Source of the DNA: Mycobacterium sp. D16Q13
GTDB taxonomy: Bacteria > Actinomycetota > Actinomycetes > Mycobacteriales > Mycobacteriaceae
Reading direction: 5' to 3'
DNA: 64,000 nucleotides
NCBI RefSeq assembly: GCF_002013375.1
Contig: NZ_MAEW01000011.1
Location: 124,001 to 188,000, forward strand
The stretch's first letter is position 1; the number at the start of each line of letters is the position of its first letter. Under the pieces are notes generated by a model. That model did not search any database, was not told where the DNA came from, and was given only the letters and a program-made list of their open reading frames with translations. This document shows, one piece after another, positions 8,042-17,144 of this stretch. A program made the position numbers and the translations under genes.

Positions 8042-8882
8042 CGACACCTTTCCACGCAGCCGCGGCAAAGTGGCCGCTGTCGAATCTGGCGTCCAACGCG
8101 CTGCCCACCAACTTGCTGGTATAGCGCCATAACGATTCGAACGACCGTTCCATATCGGCTCGGCGCGTCTCGTCACCAGGAAGGTGATAGAGATGCTTAG
8201 CGTGCATCAGACCCGAGCGCATATCCGAATAGATGTTTCGGTACGCCCATCTGACTGGATCTGTTTCATTCTCCGGGGCGAGGATGTCTGCCGACGCGAT
8301 TGGTTCTACGTGCCTGAGAGCGGCCTTGAACCAATCGCTTTCACGCCCTCGCCGGTGGGGGTGCAAGTGGTGCAATACAGCCTCCAAGGCCAGGAACATG
8401 TTGCGATACGCGTCGTACAGCACTTCCCCAGTCCTCGCCATCCGCAAGAAACGAAGCGCATCGTGAAGTCGTGGCGGAGGCGGCGGCAGCGAGGGTATCT
8501 CATTCCCATCAGCGTCGAGTACGCGAACCGTCATGCTCATCCCCAAAGTGCCAGGAATGATGCTGGTGACGCGCATAGTCACGTTCGGGCCCGTCATCGC
8601 CCAGGTCAGAGAAGCGTCGTAAGGCTGGCGAATAACGGCGTCACCCCTGCCTATAGCGGACAGATAGTCAAGGCACAAATTCGCCTGTGCCAAGGCAACT
8701 TTGAAAATCTGGTCGATGTCCGAATCAATCGCAGCGTAGACAAGTAGCCACTTTGAGCCATCTGCCACAGCTACGGTCCAATCGCCGACCTTGAACGTCG
8801 CCGTCGTTGTGCACCGCTGCCCGAGATCAAATGCCGCACCGCTTCCCTGAAGGTCAATGCCCGCCAGCTGCCCCACCGTCAT
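7914..8882 (-). CDS. Hypothetical protein, C-terminus possibly a read-through
   Basis: 322 residues, no family recognised. Residues 1-120 are strand-rich (TFKVGDWTVAVADGSKWLLV). A PPPPPR linker follows at about 133-138. A helical region has repeated aromatic and His positions (YDAYRNMFLALEAVLHHLHP; WAYRNIYSDMRSGLMHAKHL), reminiscent of HEPN-like or apea-type helical bundles, but this is only an impression. After about residue 296 (VATNDTP) the sequence turns Arg/Ser-rich and is antisense to the neighbouring frame. This suggests the true end was lost where two truncated genes were joined. Confidence 0.6.
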   Translation of the reverse strand: MTVGQLAGIDLQGSGAAFDLGQRCTTTATFKVGDWTVAVADGSKWLLVYAAIDSDIDQIFKVALAQANLCLDYLSAIGRGDAVIRQPYDASLTWAMTGPNVTMRVTSIIPGTLGMSMTVRVLDADGNEIPSLPPPPPRLHDALRFLRMARTGEVLYDAYRNMFLALEAVLHHLHPHRRGRESDWFKAALRHVEPIASADILAPENETDPVRWAYRNIYSDMRSGLMHAKHLYHLPGDETRRADMERSFESLWRYTSKLVGSALDARFDSGHFAAAAWKGVAKTVCETFELVATNDTPHRVPGSQRAARSRSTRRGLRHRVLH

Positions 8883-8988
8883 CTGGGGAGAATACGCGTC
8901 ACCAAACCGGTTTCGAGTCGAATCCGCTGTCTGGCTGTGAGGCTAGAGGACGTTGTCATCCTCATGGCCATTAACCAGATCATTGACG

Positions 8989-9858
8989 TCACCGAGTCGG
9001 CGGTGGCACCAGAGGGGAATTTAGTTCGGGGCGCAAATCGGCCAGATACGGATTGGCCTGCTGCGCTACACGTACCACCTCGGTATCGATCTCGGCCATG
9101 ATCGTCCCGGTCCCCGATTCGATGCGGTCGAGAACACCCCCGTCGGGACCGACGATGCTGCTCCTGCCGACATAGGTTGTCGCTCTCTCGACACCGTCGT
9201 GATTGATGTACGCCACATAGATCTGGTTCTCCCAGGCCCGTGTCCGGATCACGACATCGGCGACGAACTCAAAAGGCGTCATCTGTGCCGTCGGCACCGC
9301 AAGCAGATGCGCACCGGCAAGGGCACTCATCCGGACATTCTCGGGAAACTCCACGTCGTAACAAATCATCATGGCCACGTTGACGCCGCGATACTGCACC
9401 ACGGTCGCCGGTTGGCTCCCCGGCGTGAAATAGGCACGATCGTTCGCGCCGAAGAGGTGAGTCTTCCGGTGTCGGCCACACACCACGCCCCGCTCATCGA
9501 TAAAGACAGCATTGTTGTACAGCGCCCCCGCAGCACCGCTTTCCGCCAGCCCCACGATGATCGCAATCTTGTTCCGTTCAGCGATTGAACAGACGGCATC
9601 AAGATGATCGGCGCTCACGAGCTCGGGTAAACGATCCCCGATGTCGTAACCGGTGATAAACAGCTCCGGCGTGATGAGCAGATCTGCCTGCCCCGCCAAT
9701 CTTCTCGCGACCTGGTCGAGCTCAGCAAGGTTGGCATCCGGATTCGCGGGATTCCCGGCCGACTGCAGGCCCGCGACTCGTAATGTCCTAGAAATCGACA
9801 AACCTCCAAGCTGGCGCAGTGTCCTCTCCACTGTGGGGCACGCACGTCTCTTACGCAT
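8989..9858 (-). CDS. Nitrilase-superfamily carbon-nitrogen hydrolase
   Basis: The Glu-Lys-Cys triad is present in order: Glu in LLITPELFITGYD, Lys in GRHRKTHLFG and Cys in MMICYDVEFPENV. Length (about 265-289 residues) fits omega-amidase, N-carbamoyl-amidase and aliphatic-amidase-like branches. Family members hydrolyse amides or carbamoyl groups in the cytosol; the exact substrate is not predictable. The first ~20 residues (RKRRACPTVERTLRQLGG) look unlike the family. The real start may be a GTG or TTG just before SISRTLRVAGLQ. It stands alone on the minus strand. Confidence 0.85.
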   Translation of the reverse strand: MRKRRACPTVERTLRQLGGLSISRTLRVAGLQSAGNPANPDANLAELDQVARRLAGQADLLITPELFITGYDIGDRLPELVSADHLDAVCSIAERNKIAIIVGLAESGAAGALYNNAVFIDERGVVCGRHRKTHLFGANDRAYFTPGSQPATVVQYRGVNVAMMICYDVEFPENVRMSALAGAHLLAVPTAQMTPFEFVADVVIRTRAWENQIYVAYINHDGVERATTYVGRSSIVGPDGGVLDRIESGTGTIMAEIDTEVVRVAQQANPYLADLRPELNSPLVPPPTR

Positions 9859-9976
9859 CCGGCACGCCCAGTTTTACGGCACAACCGGGCACGCCCAGCG
9901 GTGGCGATCCCGGCATTGTCAGGGCCATCCCATGCTGGCGGTTCAACAAGCAGTCGACGCACTGTCGCCGGACCTG

Positions 9977-9988
9977 ACAGATATCTGT
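9977..9988. promoter_or_regulatory. 12-bp perfect palindrome upstream of the small His-rich gene
   Basis: ACAGATATCTGT lies 32 bp before the GTG at 10021 and about 118 bp before the divergent nitrilase gene. It is a candidate operator; the protein is unknown. Confidence 0.35.
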
Positions 9989-10020
9989 ACACAGTCGACA
10001 CCAGATGCAAGGATACGCAC

Positions 10021-10287
10021 GTGACTGAGGAAGCTTCCGTGGCACAAGCCCGGACACTCCTGGCATCGCTCTACGAGCATGTCAACGAGGTATCGACCAC
10101 GATGGCCAAGACAGAACACCTCATTCGACATACCTCGCGCCACAGCACAACCCACCGACATCACCACCGCCGGGCGTCAGCCATGCGCAAAGACCTCTAC
10201 GAAGCCCACCGCCTCATCGACGGCCTACACCACCGATACCCCGCTACGCGAGACACACAGTGGGCTCCTCCACCGTCACGGCACTAG
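10021..10287 (+). CDS. Small His/Arg-rich hypothetical protein
   Basis: 88 residues from the GTG at 10021. A helical N-terminal half (TEEASVAQARTLLASLYEHV, NEVSTTMAKTEHLIRH) is followed by an unusual His-rich stretch (SRHSTTHRHHHRRAS) and a second helix (RKDLYEAHRLIDGLHHRY). No family is recognised. The His cluster could bind metal, but no such function is known here. Longer upstream starts run into sequence without coding character. Confidence 0.5.
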   Translation: MTEEASVAQARTLLASLYEHVNEVSTTMAKTEHLIRHTSRHSTTHRHHHRRASAMRKDLYEAHRLIDGLHHRYPATRDTQWAPPPSRH

Positions 10288-10415
10288 ACGCGCCGGCCTT
10301 CGACAACTCCACGCGGGCACGTCACTCGACCAGCAAGGGCACAAACTCGCGAACCCGGCAATCTGCGAATTGAGCGTGCGCACTCTGCACGACAGCCGAG
10401 ACATACGCAGACGAC

Positions 10416-10449
10416 AACCATGAGTACTTCGTAACCATGAGTACTTCGT
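10416..10449. repeat. Tandem 17-bp duplication
   Basis: The unit AACCATGAGTACTTCGT occurs twice head to tail (10416-10432 and 10433-10449). It lies in the 462-bp gap 10288-10749, which otherwise shows only very short frames. Confidence 0.8.
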
Positions 10450-10749
10450 CATCAGCCGCTGCTAAACCGCAGCCACTAATGTCTGCTCACTCATCCCAGA
10501 CATCACATCAGAGTGAGCCATAACAACCGAGTCGTCAATCGGTAGTTCAGATCCCATTAACCGGCGGCGTGCCTGCCTCGTCGGTGAGTTGACCCACATA
10601 CGCCTCCTGCACACAGTTCGCCGTCATGTGTTCATTTCTCATTGCACCTGAGTGAAGAAGTCATTCACCCTTTCGGCTTATCGGTAGCTGAACCTCTAAG
10701 AATCTCGCGATTCTTGCGGCTTGACGATCTGATATTTCCCCACTAGAAA

Positions 10750-11481
10750 TTGCTGGTGCACGCCGCTGGAGTGAAGCTAAGTGCCCTGCTCGTCGCGGGC
10801 GGGTTGTTGACTGGGTGCGTGGTTCCCGGCGCCGCGAACGTAGGTCAAGGGCACGTTGGCTCGGCCGCAGAGATACTGCCCGATGACGCTCAGATGTCTT
10901 CACTTCTGGCGCTCCGGCTCCATTCGGACGCACGCGTCGAAAGACTCGATCTCGCGGCAGCCAATGCCCATAGCGCGGACACCCGTACGAGTTCTGTCGA
11001 GTGCCTCGGCGTCGCCTTACCCAGTTGGGGCACCACACTCGCCGAAGCTCCCGTACGCCAGGCGATACAGCAGCAATGGTCGACACGCTGGAAAATTAGG
11101 GGCGCTGGTACAGGAACCGCAATAGAGATCCAGGTAGTAGAAATGGACTCTCCCAACAGTGCCAGAACCTGGTTCACCACACTGGAATCCAGCTGGCGGC
11201 GCTGCCAAGACAAGCCGTTCACCACAAAGGGCCCCGGGACGGGCGCGGTAACCAACCTGGAAGTTAAAAGCGTTGCAGAGGAAAGCGTTTCCCCAGATTT
11301 TGTGCATGCGATCATCGCCGAATCGACTGGACCCCAGCATCTGGCGCCACGCCAAACGCAACGAGCCGCCGTCCAGACATCGCAGTACATCATCGAGGTG
11401 TCGGTGCACGAATATGGCAACACCGCAAGTAACAAGGCCCAATCCGTGGCCCGCTTGGTCAAAGCCAACGCCACCGCATAA
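10750..11481 (+). CDS. Lipoprotein with PknH-like extracellular sensor domain
   Basis: 243 residues. An N-terminal signal peptide ends in the lipobox LLTGC (Cys about residue 22), so the protein should be lipid-anchored outside the membrane. The remainder matches the PknH C-terminal sensor fold: SSVECLGVALPSW and SWRRCQDKPF supply the disulfide cysteines, and the end is YIIEVSVHEYGNTASNKAQS. Mycobacteria carry many stand-alone lipoproteins of this type near or apart from serine/threonine kinases. No kinase gene is adjacent here. The start is a TTG at 10750; no better start keeps the signal peptide. Confidence 0.8.
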   Translation: MLVHAAGVKLSALLVAGGLLTGCVVPGAANVGQGHVGSAAEILPDDAQMSSLLALRLHSDARVERLDLAAANAHSADTRTSSVECLGVALPSWGTTLAEAPVRQAIQQQWSTRWKIRGAGTGTAIEIQVVEMDSPNSARTWFTTLESSWRRCQDKPFTTKGPGTGAVTNLEVKSVAEESVSPDFVHAIIAESTGPQHLAPRQTQRAAVQTSQYIIEVSVHEYGNTASNKAQSVARLVKANATA

Positions 11482-11608
11482 ACACCTCGCAGCCCTCGAT
11501 TCCGCCATCGTCACCCGGCCTGTCTCGGCGTTCGCGACGTAAGGATCTTGTAAACCCGAAAGCCTTCCGTGCGCCGAAAACCCTTGCTGTTCAGCGATTT
11601 CAGCAAGT

Positions 11609-11625
11609 TCACAGCAATTCTGTGA
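11609..11625. promoter_or_regulatory. Inverted repeat TCACAG-N5-CTGTGA
   Basis: Perfect 6-bp arms in the gap before the aldo/keto reductase. It may be an operator. It could equally be a weak hairpin ending the upstream lipoprotein transcript. Confidence 0.3.
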
Positions 11626-11647
11626 TCGGCATCATAGATACCGACTT

Positions 11648-11677
11648 CAACTGACAGTTGTACCGTCTCAACTGACA
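11648..11677. promoter_or_regulatory. Repeated CAACTGACA elements before the aldo/keto reductase
   Basis: CAACT-GAC-AGTTG (11648-11660) is a perfect dyad. The half CAACTGACA recurs at 11669-11677, 21 bp on. The array ends about 68 bp before the reductase start. Such spacing suggests a repressor or activator binding on successive helical turns. Confidence 0.4.
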
Positions 11678-11744
11678 CGAGGACGTGTCGCTCCCGGGTA
11701 TCAATTCCACTGCTCCTTCAGCCGCAGAGTGATTGGAGTCCGTC

Positions 11745-12635
11745 GTGCAACCATGCACTGTCCCGAAAGTTCGCTTCTACAATGGTGTCGACATCCCCCA
11801 GCTGGGCCTCGGTGTCGCCGCCATCCCCAATGTCGAGGCGGAAACCATTGTCCGGCAAGCACTTGACGCCGGATACCGACATATCGACACCGCCACCAGA
11901 TATGGCAATGAGCGCGGCGTCGGCCTCGGCATCTCTCGCTCTGAAGTGCCCCGCGAAGAAGTCTTCATCACCACAAAGCTGTGGGTAGACGATTTCTGTG
12001 ATGCCGCAGGTGCTTTCGCACGGAGCCTTGACATGCTTGGCACCGATTATGTGGATTTATTCCTGATCCATTGGCCTGCACCGGATCACGGCCAGTACGT
12101 GACCGCCTGGCAGCAAATCGTGCAGCTCTACCTCGCCGGCAACATTCGCGCCATCGGGGTCTCCAACTTCGAGCCCGAGCACGTACAAGCCATTGTTGAC
12201 GCGACCGGCGTGCTGCCGGTGATCAACCAGGTGGAGCTGCACCCGTACTTCCAGCAGCGAGAGTTGCGGCAGTTCAACACCGACCGCGAAATCGTCACGG
12301 AGGCATGGAGTCCCCTCGCCCAGGGAATCGGTACCACCGGGGATTCCCCCCTGGCCGCCCTGGCTGCCAAGCACAACAAGACACCAGCACAGCTGATCCT
12401 GCGCTGGCATATCGAACTAGGTCATGTGGTGATCCCCAAGACCTGCTCGCCCAGCCGGTTGACCGAAAATCTCGAGATCTTCGATTTCAGTTTGTCCCCA
12501 GAAGATCTCGATGTATTCGTTCAGTTCGACCGACCCAACGGCAGGCTGGGCACCCACCCCAACGAGGGATTCTCGGCACACCATTCAGCGCAGAGCAGAT
12601 GGCACCGGGAGCAGCTGGCGAAGCGGGCGGCCTAG
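11745..12635 (+). CDS. Aldo/keto reductase
   Basis: About 296 residues, (beta/alpha)8 AKR family. The catalytic tetrad is visible: Asp and Tyr in HIDTATRYGNE, Lys in FITTKLW, His in LFLIHWPAP. The NADPH-binding segment near the C-terminus is HVVIPKTCSPSRLTENL. It should reduce aldehydes or ketones with NADPH in the cytosol. A GGAG at 11735 selects the GTG at 11745; a TTG at 11733 is also open. It is convergent with the BKACE gene, the two stops sharing CTAG. Confidence 0.92.
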   Translation: MQPCTVPKVRFYNGVDIPQLGLGVAAIPNVEAETIVRQALDAGYRHIDTATRYGNERGVGLGISRSEVPREEVFITTKLWVDDFCDAAGAFARSLDMLGTDYVDLFLIHWPAPDHGQYVTAWQQIVQLYLAGNIRAIGVSNFEPEHVQAIVDATGVLPVINQVELHPYFQQRELRQFNTDREIVTEAWSPLAQGIGTTGDSPLAALAAKHNKTPAQLILRWHIELGHVVIPKTCSPSRLTENLEIFDFSLSPEDLDVFVQFDRPNGRLGTHPNEGFSAHHSAQSRWHREQLAKRAA

Positions 12636-13357
12636 CGCTTCCCCATCCGGGCACGGGCCGCAGCGACGAGTTCGGCGTTGCCTGCGGCCAGCGATCCATC
12701 CGGCAGACGCAGCGTGTCCTCAAGCCCTATCCGTGCGGCAACCCCTCGCGCCACCGCGAGGTCGAGTACCGGCCATGTCGATGAGTCCTCGCCGTGCAGC
12801 ACCACATCCAGGGCACCAGCCACACGAACCTGCGCCAGCATGCGCACCGCTTGCTCTTCGACTTCGGTGCCGGCGACCCCGCCCGGCAGCTCCAGCAGAA
12901 CACGGAAGCACTCCTTGCGAAGCGGCGAGCCCGACCACGACAACGCGGCCGCCTCGTTCCACAACCCCGCCTCCACACCGATCCCGCGAGCCAGCAGGGT
13001 CTCGGCGACCTCGGTCGCACTGTCCTCGTGCCAATTCACCGAGGCGAAGTCCGGCAGCTCGGCCCACGCGTTGATGGCCGCACAGCGTGCGGCCGAATCG
13101 GTCAGGGCCCACGCGCCTGTGGTGACGCCAACGGGAAGACCCGGACACTGCGCACGGATGGCCGCAACGACAGGATCGACCGCACTGGCCAGCAGCGAGT
13201 CGAACCCCCTGGCGTCCTTGGCATGAACGTGAACCGCGGCCGCGCCCGCATCGCGACATGCCGCGGCATCCGCCGCGATCTCAGCCGGGGTGCACGGGAT
13301 CGCAGGGTGCTGGTCCTTGCGTCGCACCCCGTTCAGGCATGCCTTCACATACGCCAC
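12632..13357 (-). CDS. Beta-keto acid cleavage enzyme (BKACE, DUF849) family protein
   Basis: 241 residues, shorter than the common ~270-310. Family features are the N-terminal YVKACLNGVRRKDQHPAIPC, the metal-binding HVHAKD, the SVNWHED strand and GLEDTLRLPDG. BKACE enzymes use Zn and acetyl-CoA to split beta-keto acids into acetoacetate and a CoA ester. The substrate here is not known. It lies 8 bp downstream of the xdhC stop region on the same strand, so it may be the last gene of the xanthine dehydrogenase transcript. Confidence 0.85.
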   Translation of the reverse strand: MAYVKACLNGVRRKDQHPAIPCTPAEIAADAAACRDAGAAAVHVHAKDARGFDSLLASAVDPVVAAIRAQCPGLPVGVTTGAWALTDSAARCAAINAWAELPDFASVNWHEDSATEVAETLLARGIGVEAGLWNEAAALSWSGSPLRKECFRVLLELPGGVAGTEVEEQAVRMLAQVRVAGALDVVLHGEDSSTWPVLDLAVARGVAARIGLEDTLRLPDGSLAAGNAELVAAARARMGKR

Positions 13358-13365
13358 GTACGCCC

Positions 13366-14439
13366 CTACCGGTGGATCGGCCCGTCGGTGTCGCTCAAGG
13401 CACGCCCGGAGCCTCCCGAGGTTTCGGCGATGATCTGCGCCGCAATGGATATCGCGGTCTCCTCGGGTGTGCGGGCGTTGAGGTCCAGGCCCAGCGGGCT
13501 GTGTAGCCGCCGCAACTGATCCTCGGTGACGCCCTCTTCACCTAGACGCGCCATCCGGTCGGTGTGGGTGCGTCGTGAACCCAGCGCGCCGACAAACGCG
13601 ACGGGCACCACGGTGAGGGCCGCCGCCAGCATCGGCACATCGAACTTGGGGTCGTGAGTCAGGACGCACACCACCGTGCGCCCATCGATGCGCCCGGCGG
13701 CTGCTTCGGCGCGCAGATAGCGGTGCGGCCAGTCGACCACCACCTGGTGGGCGTGCGGGAACTGCGTTTGCGTCGCGAACACCTCACGGGCGTCGACCAC
13801 CGTCACCCGGTAGCCGAGCTGGCTCCCCGTGTGGCTCAACGCCCGCACGAAGGCGTTGGCCCCCGCCAAGATCATCCGCGGGGGCACACCGAATGCTTGG
13901 ACGAACACGCGCGGCAGCGCGGATTGATCGGGCTCACAGCGGTCGGCACCTGCCACCGCGCTGCGCCCCGCCCGCACCAGCGACGCGATATCACCATCGA
14001 TCTGCGGCCACGGCGCCGGCTCGCCCGCGCGCACCAGAGCCCATTCCGGAATCCCCGATAGCGTGCTCACCACGGCAGCAGGCTCCCCCGCCTCGGTCAT
14101 GCTGCGCAATCGGAGCAGCAGCGGCAATCTGTCGGCACCAACACTTTCGGTGACAACTTCGATCTCGCCGCCGCACGTCAGTCCGGCCGCCATACCGTCG
14201 TCGATACCGAACCGCTCGCTCACGCACAGGCCGGTCTCCAGAACTTCACGCGCGGTATGAATGACCGCCGCCTCCACGCAGCCACCCGACAACGACCCGA
14301 TGACTACCGAATCGGCCGTCACGATCATGGCGGCGCCGGGCTCGCGCGGAGCCGCACCACTGACCTCCACCACGCGCGCCAGCGCGACAGTGCCACCGGT
14401 CTGGAGCAGGCGAACCAGATCGCCGAGTATGTCTTTCAT
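13366..14439 (-). CDS. xdhC: XdhC-family xanthine dehydrogenase maturation factor
   Basis: 357 residues. The N-terminal XdhC/CoxI domain contains GSLSGGCVEAAVIHTAREVL and the C-terminal Rossmann domain contains LAGANAFVRALSHTGSQLG and FVGALGSRRTH. XdhC proteins bind and sulfurate the molybdenum cofactor and insert it into xanthine dehydrogenase. The ATG at 14439 overlaps the dehydrogenase stop by 4 bp (ATGA), which fixes this start. A longer open frame upstream of it is only the antisense-free shadow of the dehydrogenase gene. Confidence 0.92.
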   Translation of the reverse strand: MKDILGDLVRLLQTGGTVALARVVEVSGAAPREPGAAMIVTADSVVIGSLSGGCVEAAVIHTAREVLETGLCVSERFGIDDGMAAGLTCGGEIEVVTESVGADRLPLLLRLRSMTEAGEPAAVVSTLSGIPEWALVRAGEPAPWPQIDGDIASLVRAGRSAVAGADRCEPDQSALPRVFVQAFGVPPRMILAGANAFVRALSHTGSQLGYRVTVVDAREVFATQTQFPHAHQVVVDWPHRYLRAEAAAGRIDGRTVVCVLTHDPKFDVPMLAAALTVVPVAFVGALGSRRTHTDRMARLGEEGVTEDQLRRLHSPLGLDLNARTPEETAISIAAQIIAETSGGSGRALSDTDGPIHR

Positions 14440-17144
14440 GAGGGCTCTCCCGCCCCGGATGTGTTGATGGCCCGCCACACTCGCGCCGCGTTCATCGGTA
14501 GGCGGTGCATCCGCACCCCGACAGCATCGCGGATGGCGTTGGCCAACGCCGGCGCCACCGGGTTGTACGGGGACTCGCTCATCGACTTGGCCCCCAGCGG
14601 CCCCAATGTGTCGTAGGTGTCGGCGAAGTAGACCTCGGTATCGGGCAGATCGACCAGCTGCGGAATGTGGTAGTTGCGCAGGGTCGCCGTGCTGACGACG
14701 CCGTCGCGCACCAGGATCTCTTCGTAGAGTGCCGAGCCAATGGCCTGCGCGACACCGCCTTCCACTTGTCCACGGCACTGCTGCGGATTGACGATCACCC
14801 CGGCATCGGCGGACTGCACCGACTGCAGGATCCGCACGGTGCCGGTGTCCGGATGCACCCCGACCCGGAACGCCTGGACATTGAACGCGACCGACCGCGG
14901 TGTGCCTTCGTGGCGTCCCAGCGCCGTCAGTGGCTGGGACGCCGAGTCCGCGATATCGGCCAGTCTCAGCAGATCCTCGCCGAGCCGCACCCCGTCCGGT
15001 CCCAGCACACACCGCGATTCCAGCACTCCCAGCTTCTCCGCGGCGAACCGGATAATCTTGTCCCGCAACAGCTCCGCCGCCCGGTGCACGGCCAGTCCGG
15101 CGACAGTGGTGCCCGCCGATCCGAATGCCCCGGTGTCGTGGCCCACCCCATCGGTATCGGCCTGATGAACCTCGACCTGACTCGGTGCGCACCCCAGCAC
15201 GGCGGCCGCGAGCTGAGCGTGCACGGTGGTCGTGCCGTTGCCGAATTCGGCCGAGCCCACGAAGATCCGGTAGCGGCCCCGCTCGTCCAGCTCGGCACGC
15301 GCATCGGCCACATGCCCGCGCGGCGGCACGGTCGCGATCATGGCGATGGCCATACCCTCGCCCACCTTCCAGTCCTCGGGTAAGTCCGACCCATTGCGCG
15401 CCGGGTCGGCCGCGCCCCGCGCCAGCGCATGCTGCGCCAGGTCCAGGCACTGGTCCAGCCCATAGCTGCCGAATTCCAGGTCGTCCTCCTCCACCTCCCA
15501 GCTGACAAAAGGATCTCCCGGGACGATGGCATTGCGGCGCCGCAACTCGAACGGGTCGATACCGAGTTCACCGGACAGCTCGTCGAGGGCCGACTCGATC
15601 CCGAACAGCACCTGCCCCAGCCCGTAGCCGCGGAACGCACCGGACGGAAGGTTGTTGGTATACACGGCCTGCGCATCGACTCTCTTATTGGCGCAACGGT
15701 ATTGCGCCATGGACTCGTTGCACCCGTGAAACATGACACCCACGCTGTGGTTTCCGTAGGCCCCGGCATCGGAGAGCACATCCACGGCCAGCGCCGTCAA
15801 CACGCCGTCGAGGCCCGCCGCGACGGTCACGTCCACCCGCATGGGGTGGCGGCATGGCGCGATGGTGAACTGATCGCTACGGGTCAACTCGTAAACGGCG
15901 GGAGCGCCAGTCGCGCGCACCGCCAGCAGCACGAGGTCCTCGGTGAGCATCTCCTGTTTGGCGCCGAACCCGCCGCCGACGCGCGGCGCGAACACCCGAA
16001 CCTGTTCACGCGTAAGCCCGAAGATATGGCAGAGCTCGTCGCGGACCAGGAACGGGACCTGGCTGCTGGTGCGCAGAACGTAGCGCCCGCGCTCGTCCTG
16101 CCACCCCACCGAGCCGTGCGTCTCCAGGTGGACATGCTGTACCCGGGCGGTCTGCCAGCTGCCGCGTACCACCGCACCAGACTCCCCCGCACGGGCCACC
16201 GCCGTCTCGACATCGCCGACCTCACCGTGCACCTCCGCCACCAGATTGCGGGCGGGGTCAGCGATCCTGGCACTGGCCCCTTTATCTCCGTGCACCCGAT
16301 GCACGCCCGGTTGCTGCGACAGCTCGGGATCGAATACCGCCGGCAGTACCTCGTATTCGACCTCGATGTGCTCGAGCGCCCGGTGCGCGATGGTCGACGA
16401 GTCCGCGACTACCGCCGCGACGCGCTGTCCCGCGAACCGCAGCACACGGTCGAAAACCAGTGTGTCGTCGGGATCATCGCTGCGCTCATGGTGGCGCGCG
16501 GTGGAGAACGGCACCCCGGGGTCGTCGCGATAACACAGCACCGCGCGCACCCCCGGCAGGGCGCGGGCCTTGGCGATGTCAATCCGGATGATGCGGGCCG
16601 ACGGGTGCGGGCTGCCCAGTACCGCAATATGTCCCACACCGGCGGGCAGCTGGTCCATGGTGTACGGCTCGGTACCGGTGACCACCCGCGCGGCGGCCGG
16701 AGCGCTGACGGTTCCCTTCGGTGGTGCGACACCACAGATTGCGGCGCGAATGGGCCTATACCCGGTACACCGGCACAGATTGCCTTTCAACGCGTTTCCC
16801 AGATCCCCGGTCTGATCCTCGGTGAGCGTCGCCGCCGTCAACACCATTCCGGCGGTGCAGAATCCGCATTGAAAACCCGCATGACCGATGAATCCACGCT
16901 GCATGGGATGCAGGTCATGTTCTTCTCCGAGACCGCGGACGGTGAGGATCTCGGCATCGGTGACCCGATGTGCGGGCACGATGCAGGAGTGTTGCGAGGC
17001 ACCGTCCACCAACACCGTGCAGGCGCCGCAATCACCGGCGTCGCAGCCTTTTTTGACCTCGCTGTGGCCGTGCTCGCGCAGGAACGTGCGCAGACACTGC
17101 CCGGGCCGTGGGCTGGTGTCGATGATCTGGCCGTTGACCTTCAC
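14436..17144 (-). CDS. Xanthine dehydrogenase, fused [2Fe-2S] and molybdenum subunits
   Basis: 902 residues. Residues 1-150 hold both [2Fe-2S] clusters: plant-type Cys34, Cys39, Cys42 and Cys54, and the helical cluster Cys93, Cys96, Cys124, Cys126 (QCGFC and CRCTGY). From about residue 160 comes the molybdopterin domain: APRVGGGFGAKQ, GAFRGYGLGQ and, near the end, GAKSMSESPYNPVAPAL, whose Glu is the expected base. It oxidises hypoxanthine or xanthine to urate. The FAD domain is a separate gene that overlaps by 4 bp upstream. The fusion of Fe-S and Mo parts with the FAD part split off is one of several known arrangements. The uricase operon next door fixes the pathway. Confidence 0.93.
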   Translation of the reverse strand: MKVNGQIIDTSPRPGQCLRTFLREHGHSEVKKGCDAGDCGACTVLVDGASQHSCIVPAHRVTDAEILTVRGLGEEHDLHPMQRGFIGHAGFQCGFCTAGMVLTAATLTEDQTGDLGNALKGNLCRCTGYRPIRAAICGVAPPKGTVSAPAAARVVTGTEPYTMDQLPAGVGHIAVLGSPHPSARIIRIDIAKARALPGVRAVLCYRDDPGVPFSTARHHERSDDPDDTLVFDRVLRFAGQRVAAVVADSSTIAHRALEHIEVEYEVLPAVFDPELSQQPGVHRVHGDKGASARIADPARNLVAEVHGEVGDVETAVARAGESGAVVRGSWQTARVQHVHLETHGSVGWQDERGRYVLRTSSQVPFLVRDELCHIFGLTREQVRVFAPRVGGGFGAKQEMLTEDLVLLAVRATGAPAVYELTRSDQFTIAPCRHPMRVDVTVAAGLDGVLTALAVDVLSDAGAYGNHSVGVMFHGCNESMAQYRCANKRVDAQAVYTNNLPSGAFRGYGLGQVLFGIESALDELSGELGIDPFELRRRNAIVPGDPFVSWEVEEDDLEFGSYGLDQCLDLAQHALARGAADPARNGSDLPEDWKVGEGMAIAMIATVPPRGHVADARAELDERGRYRIFVGSAEFGNGTTTVHAQLAAAVLGCAPSQVEVHQADTDGVGHDTGAFGSAGTTVAGLAVHRAAELLRDKIIRFAAEKLGVLESRCVLGPDGVRLGEDLLRLADIADSASQPLTALGRHEGTPRSVAFNVQAFRVGVHPDTGTVRILQSVQSADAGVIVNPQQCRGQVEGGVAQAIGSALYEEILVRDGVVSTATLRNYHIPQLVDLPDTEVYFADTYDTLGPLGAKSMSESPYNPVAPALANAIRDAVGVRMHRLPMNAARVWRAINTSGAGEPS

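Noticed and set aside
14440..15450. Long 5' extension of the xdhC frame
   Set aside because: Its translation is Arg/Gly-rich noise over the dehydrogenase gene; homology begins at the ATG at 14439.
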